DNA of 8,009 nucleotides, taken from NCBI GenBank assembly GCA_017958465.1, contig JAGDCQ010000057.1, positions 1 through 8,009 of the forward strand, written 5' to 3'. The position numbers and the translations under genes were made by a program. Under the pieces are notes generated by a model. The model did no database searches. It was not told where the DNA came from and saw only the letters and a program-made list of their open reading frames with translations. Below are positions 5,242 to 8,009 of this stretch, piece after piece. Position 1 is the stretch's first letter; every line of letters begins with the position of its first letter. The stretch is from Lachnospiraceae bacterium (GTDB lineage Bacteria > Bacillota > Clostridia > Lachnospirales > Lachnospiraceae).

Positions 5242-6528
5242 ATGAACAGAGTCGATATTAAAAATGCCAGGGCGCTCACACCGCCCATGGGCTGGAACAG
5301 TTACGATTACTACAACACATCCGCGGATGAAGATGATATCAAGGCGAACGCCGATTATATGGCGAAAAACCTGAAAAAATACGGCTGGGAGTACGTTGTT
5401 GTTGACATCGAGTGGTATTCAAAGCACGGCCACCGCACCAACGACGAGTACCAGTACATCCCTTTTGAAGCAGTGGAGATCGATGGTTACGGGCGCCTGT
5501 TGCCCGCGCTTGAGCGTTTCCCTTCGTCGAAGGGCGGGAAGGGTTTTAAGCCGCTTGCCGACTATATCCATAGCCTCGGCCTTAAGTTCGGTATCCACAT
5601 CATGCGCGGGATCCCGCGTATTGCGGCTCACAACCACCTGCCGGTGCTTGGGACGGATACCACCGCGGACAAGATCGCTATCGCCAACAATATCTGCTAC
5701 TGGAATCCGGATATGTATGGCGTAAACCCTGCGAAGCCCGCTTCCCAGGCTTATTACGATTCGATCATCCGGCAGTATGCCGATTGGGGCGTGGACTTTA
5801 TCAAGTGTGATGATATCTGCCGCATGGATATGCCCACCGCCGAAGAGGAGATAAAGATGCTTGCCCGCGCCATAGATAAATGCGGGCGGCCCATTGTTTT
5901 GAGCCTCTCCCCGGGGGCCGCGCTCATCGAGAAGGCCTGGCTTTATTCGCAGACGGCCAATATGTGGCGCATCACCGACGATTTCTGGGACAACTGGAAG
6001 CTCCTTAAGGCTATGTTCGAGCGCTGTGAGGTATGGGAAAAGCAGTCGGCGCCGGGCTGCTGGCCGGATTGCGATATGCTTACCATCGGAAAGCTCGGGA
6101 AATGGCACAAAAAAGAGTGGACCTGCAATTTTACGGATCCGGAGCTTAAGACCATGCTCTCGCTCTGGTGCATCTTCAGGTCGCCGCTGATGCTGGGTTG
6201 CAAGCTGCCGGGGCTGGACAAAAAGACGCTTAAGCTCATCACAAATGAAAAGATACTCGGCCTTTTGAAATTCCCCGAGGGCGCGCGCCAGCTGGCCCGG
6301 GACGACGAAAAGGCGATCTGGGTAAATAAAAATAACGGAAAAACTGTTATCGCTCTGTTTAATCTTGCCGATAAAACTAATAAGGTTTCTGTCGGGCTCA
6401 AAGACGCGGGTGTTGAAGGCAAAGTGGCCGAAGGCACGGAGCTTTGGACCGGCGAGACCGTGAAGATAGCGGGGAAAGCTCTTTCTGTGGAAATAGAACC
6501 CCACGGAGCCGCTGTGGTTGAGCTTTGA
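5242..6528 (+). CDS. GH27 alpha-galactosidase-like glycosidase
   Basis: The 428-residue protein begins at the ATG at 5242, after AAGGAG (5230-5235) at 6 nt spacing. GH27 hallmarks occur in order: TPPMGWNSYDYY (13-24), YVVVDIEWY (51-59), GLKFGIHIMRG (113-123), GVDFIKCDD (183-191) with the likely nucleophile Asp190, MWRITDDFWDNW (241-252) with the likely acid/base Asp247 four residues after Arg243, and DMLTIGKLG (278-286). A C-terminal beta-sandwich domain (about 350-428) completes the usual architecture. Family members remove terminal alpha-galactose from galacto-oligosaccharides, and some act on beta-L-arabinopyranose, so exact substrate is open. No signal peptide is visible; it should be cytoplasmic. 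It follows the GH3 gene closely, so the two probably work on the same imported oligosaccharides, possibly from galactoglucomannan or related hemicellulose. The nucleophile motif KCDD departs from the common KYDN. Confidence 0.88.
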   Translation: MNRVDIKNARALTPPMGWNSYDYYNTSADEDDIKANADYMAKNLKKYGWEYVVVDIEWYSKHGHRTNDEYQYIPFEAVEIDGYGRLLPALERFPSSKGGKGFKPLADYIHSLGLKFGIHIMRGIPRIAAHNHLPVLGTDTTADKIAIANNICYWNPDMYGVNPAKPASQAYYDSIIRQYADWGVDFIKCDDICRMDMPTAEEEIKMLARAIDKCGRPIVLSLSPGAALIEKAWLYSQTANMWRITDDFWDNWKLLKAMFERCEVWEKQSAPGCWPDCDMLTIGKLGKWHKKEWTCNFTDPELKTMLSLWCIFRSPLMLGCKLPGLDKKTLKLITNEKILGLLKFPEGARQLARDDEKAIWVNKNNGKTVIALFNLADKTNKVSVGLKDAGVEGKVAEGTELWTGETVKIAGKALSVEIEPHGAAVVEL

Positions 6529-6623
6529 GGGCACTGCTGCAGCTTCGCTCCTGAAGGCGCTGTTGCGGCTGGGCTTTTACAGCACTGCGCTCCCGCTAAA
6601 TGTTTGATCAGAGGATGAGCGGT
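6529..6623 (+). other. Short gene-free spacer before the GH5 gene
   Basis: This 95-bp spacer contains GC-rich, partly complementary segments (for example GCTGT and ACAGC around 6556-6585) but no convincing terminator tail and no clear promoter hexamers. The GH5 gene may be transcribed by readthrough from the GH27 gene or from a promoter I cannot identify. AGAGG (6610-6614) lies 9 nt before the GH5 ATG. Confidence 0.4.
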
Positions 6624-8009
6624 ATGAACAAGAGATTATTGCTTAACATAGGCCTGTCAGTGATCATATTCCTGGCAGGTCTGTTTATAGGGCTGGCTAT
6701 CGGAAGAAGCACAGCCGCAAATAAAGGGACGGGAACACCGACAGAGGCTACGGCGCCCACAAACTCAGAGCCTGTGAGTACGCCGGCTTCCACGCCTTCT
6801 GCTGCGCCAACGGAAACGCCGGCACATACAGGCGCGGAAAAGCCTACGGAGGCTCCGGATCCTACAGGTGCTGAAGCGCCAACGGAAACGCCTGACCCCA
6901 CCGGCACGGAAGCACCTACGGAAACGCCTGACCCCACCGGCACGGAAACCCCAACGGAAACTCCAACGCCCACAAAGGCTCCGACAGCAACCCCTGCGCC
7001 CACAAAGGCACCAACGGCAACTCCTGTGCCCACAAAGGCACCAACGGCGACCCCTGTGCCTACTAAGGCTCCGACAGCAACCCCTGCACCCACAGCACCT
7101 TTGCAATCCGGTGAAAAAGCAGGGCAGTACTACGGAAAGCTTAAGGTCACAGGCCGCAACCTTACGGATATGTCCGGAAACGTGGTCCAGCTGCGTGGTA
7201 TGAGCACTCACGGACTTGCCTGGTTCCCGGATTATGTGAACAAGGATATGTTCGCGCAGTTAAAGAACTGGGGCGCAAACCTCATCCGCCTCGCCATGTA
7301 TACCGCAGAATACGGCGGATACTGCTCCGGCGGCAACAAGACAAACCTGAAGGATCTTATCGATAAAGGCGTGAAATACGCTACGGAGCTGGATATGTAC
7401 GTCATCATCGACTGGCATATCCTAAGCGACAGCAACCCCAACACCAACAAGGCCGAGGCTTTGCTCTTCTTTGACGAGATGAGCAAAAAGTACGCTGCCA
7501 ACGAGCACGTTATCTACGAGATCTGCAACGAGCCCAACGGAGGCACGTCCTGGGCTGACATAAAGAAATACGCAAATGAAGTGATCCCGGTCATCCGGAA
7601 GAACAGCCCGGACGCCATCATAATCGTGGGGACACCAACCTGGTCTCAGGAAGTGGACAAGGCTGCTGCTGACCCTGTCACGGGCTATGACAATATAATG
7701 TATGCCCTTCATTTTTACGCGGCAACCCACAGGGATGACCTGCGGAGAAAGTGCGAAAACGCTGCAAAGGCGGGCCTTCCCATATTCGTTACGGAGTTTG
7801 GTATCTGCGATGCTTCCGGAAACGGCTCGATAGATGTGGCTTCCGCTAACACCTGGATCGCGCTGCTTGACAAATACGCCATCTCTTACGCGAACTGGAG
7901 CCTGTGCAACAAGGCGGAGAGCGCTTCCTTCATCAGCTCTTCCTGCAATAAAAAGTCGGGGCTTACCTACAGCGATCTTTCCCAGAGCGGAAAGTGGGTT
8001 GTGGACACC
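6624..8009 (+). CDS. GH5 subfamily 2 endoglucanase with membrane segment and Pro/Thr linker (3' end outside window)
   Basis: The frame is open from the ATG at 6624 to the window edge (462 residues, no stop). The start is preceded by AGAGG at 9 nt; the ATG at 6615 is badly spaced. Residues 1-29 are MNKR plus a hydrophobic segment, a signal peptide or signal anchor with no clear cleavage site. Residues 36-160 form a Pro/Thr/Ala/Glu linker with 12- and 10-residue repeats. The catalytic domain starts near 170. RGMSTHGLAWFPDYVN (191-206), IRLAMYTAEYGGY (221-233), YVIIDWHILSD (259-269), YEICNEPN with acid/base Glu303, HFY (363-365), FVTEFG with nucleophile Glu391 and NWSLCNKAES (424-433) are characteristic of GH5_2. 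These enzymes cleave internal beta-1,4-glucosidic bonds of cellulose and related glucans outside the cell. The domain is nearly complete at residue 462; more modules, such as a carbohydrate-binding module, may lie beyond the window. Its released oligosaccharides could feed the GH3 enzyme. Confidence 0.92.
   Translation, partial: MNKRLLLNIGLSVIIFLAGLFIGLAIGRSTAANKGTGTPTEATAPTNSEPVSTPASTPSAAPTETPAHTGAEKPTEAPDPTGAEAPTETPDPTGTEAPTETPDPTGTETPTETPTPTKAPTATPAPTKAPTATPVPTKAPTATPVPTKAPTATPAPTAPLQSGEKAGQYYGKLKVTGRNLTDMSGNVVQLRGMSTHGLAWFPDYVNKDMFAQLKNWGANLIRLAMYTAEYGGYCSGGNKTNLKDLIDKGVKYATELDMYVIIDWHILSDSNPNTNKAEALLFFDEMSKKYAANEHVIYEICNEPNGGTSWADIKKYANEVIPVIRKNSPDAIIIVGTPTWSQEVDKAAADPVTGYDNIMYALHFYAATHRDDLRRKCENAAKAGLPIFVTEFGICDASGNGSIDVASANTWIALLDKYAISYANWSLCNKAESASFISSSCNKKSGLTYSDLSQSGKWVVDT
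6825..6968 (+). repeat. Tandem 36-bp repeats, four units, in the GH5 linker
   Basis: Four units of 12 codons encode HTGAEKPTEAPD, PTGAEAPTETPD, PTGTEAPTETPD and PTGTETPTETPT (residues 68-115). The first is the most diverged. The second half of units 2 and 3 and the first half of units 3 and 4 are nearly identical at the DNA level. They form a flexible acidic spacer between membrane segment and catalytic domain. Confidence 0.8.
6969..7088 (+). repeat. Tandem 30-bp repeats, four units, in the GH5 linker
   Basis: Four units of 10 codons encode PTKAPTATPA, PTKAPTATPV, PTKAPTATPV and PTKAPTATPA (residues 116-155). They directly follow the 36-bp set with no gap and turn the linker from acidic (Glu, Asp) to basic (Lys). 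Codon choice shows an A-B-B-A pattern: units 1 and 4 share GCTCCGACAGCAACCCCT, units 2 and 3 share GGCACCAACGGC. Confidence 0.85.

Noticed and set aside
5419..6534. Long minus strand open frame (371 codons) across the GH27 gene
   Set aside because: It is antisense to a clear GH27 enzyme with all family motifs; its translation has no recognisable domain and reflects GC-rich codon structure.
6608..7093. Minus strand frame encoding Gly/Val/Ser repeats
   Set aside because: It is the mirror image of the Pro/Thr linker repeats of the GH5 gene; low complexity, with no independent support.
1..8009. CRISPR array, insertion sequence, tRNA or rRNA genes, phage genes
   Set aside because: No spaced direct repeats, transposase motifs, terminal inverted repeats or RNA gene signatures were seen; the only tandem repeats lie within the GH5 linker coding region.

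Overview
The window looks like a chromosomal piece of an anaerobic, plant-fibre-degrading Firmicute, probably a Lachnospiraceae/Butyrivibrio-like gut or rumen bacterium. This is inferred from the reversed-domain GH3 glycosidase, the Pro/Thr linker on a GH5_2 glucanase, strong AGGAGG-like ribosome binding sites, sigma-A-type promoters and a B12-riboswitch-controlled ECF transporter component. No marker gene fixes the taxonomy.

Left part (1-2615). A + strand gene enters from the left edge and ends at 540; it is the C-terminal end of a probable surface protein. A hairpin with an A-tract on its left (about 541-594) separates it from a converging minus strand operon. That operon runs from a promoter near 1902-1874 through a cobalamin riboswitch aptamer (about 1711-1864), a membrane-anchored DUF4430 protein (1149-1553) and an ECF S component (631-1149). 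The likely role is B12 uptake; the ECF energising module (EcfA, EcfA', EcfT) is not in the window. A separate minus strand gene (2004-2615) encodes a zinc-ribbon, PH-like membrane protein with its own promoter and terminator.

Right part (2616-8009). A divergent + strand cluster starts at a good promoter (2770-2798) and carries three glycoside hydrolases: a reversed-domain GH3 glucosidase-like protein, a GH27 alpha-galactosidase-like protein 15 nt downstream, and a GH5_2 endoglucanase with an N-terminal membrane segment and a repetitive Pro/Thr linker, which runs off the right edge. The GH5 is expected to act outside the cell, while GH3 and GH27 have no export signals and should act on imported oligosaccharides.

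The most notable feature is an in-frame TAG codon (4399-4401) in the GH3 gene. Reading continues in the same frame on both sides. The stop lies at the junction between the alpha/beta plus Fn3 half (with the candidate acid/base) and the TIM-barrel half (with the nucleophile). This could be a nonsense mutation, a sequence error, suppression, or a genuine two-polypeptide enzyme, since a weak ribosome binding site precedes an ATG just downstream.
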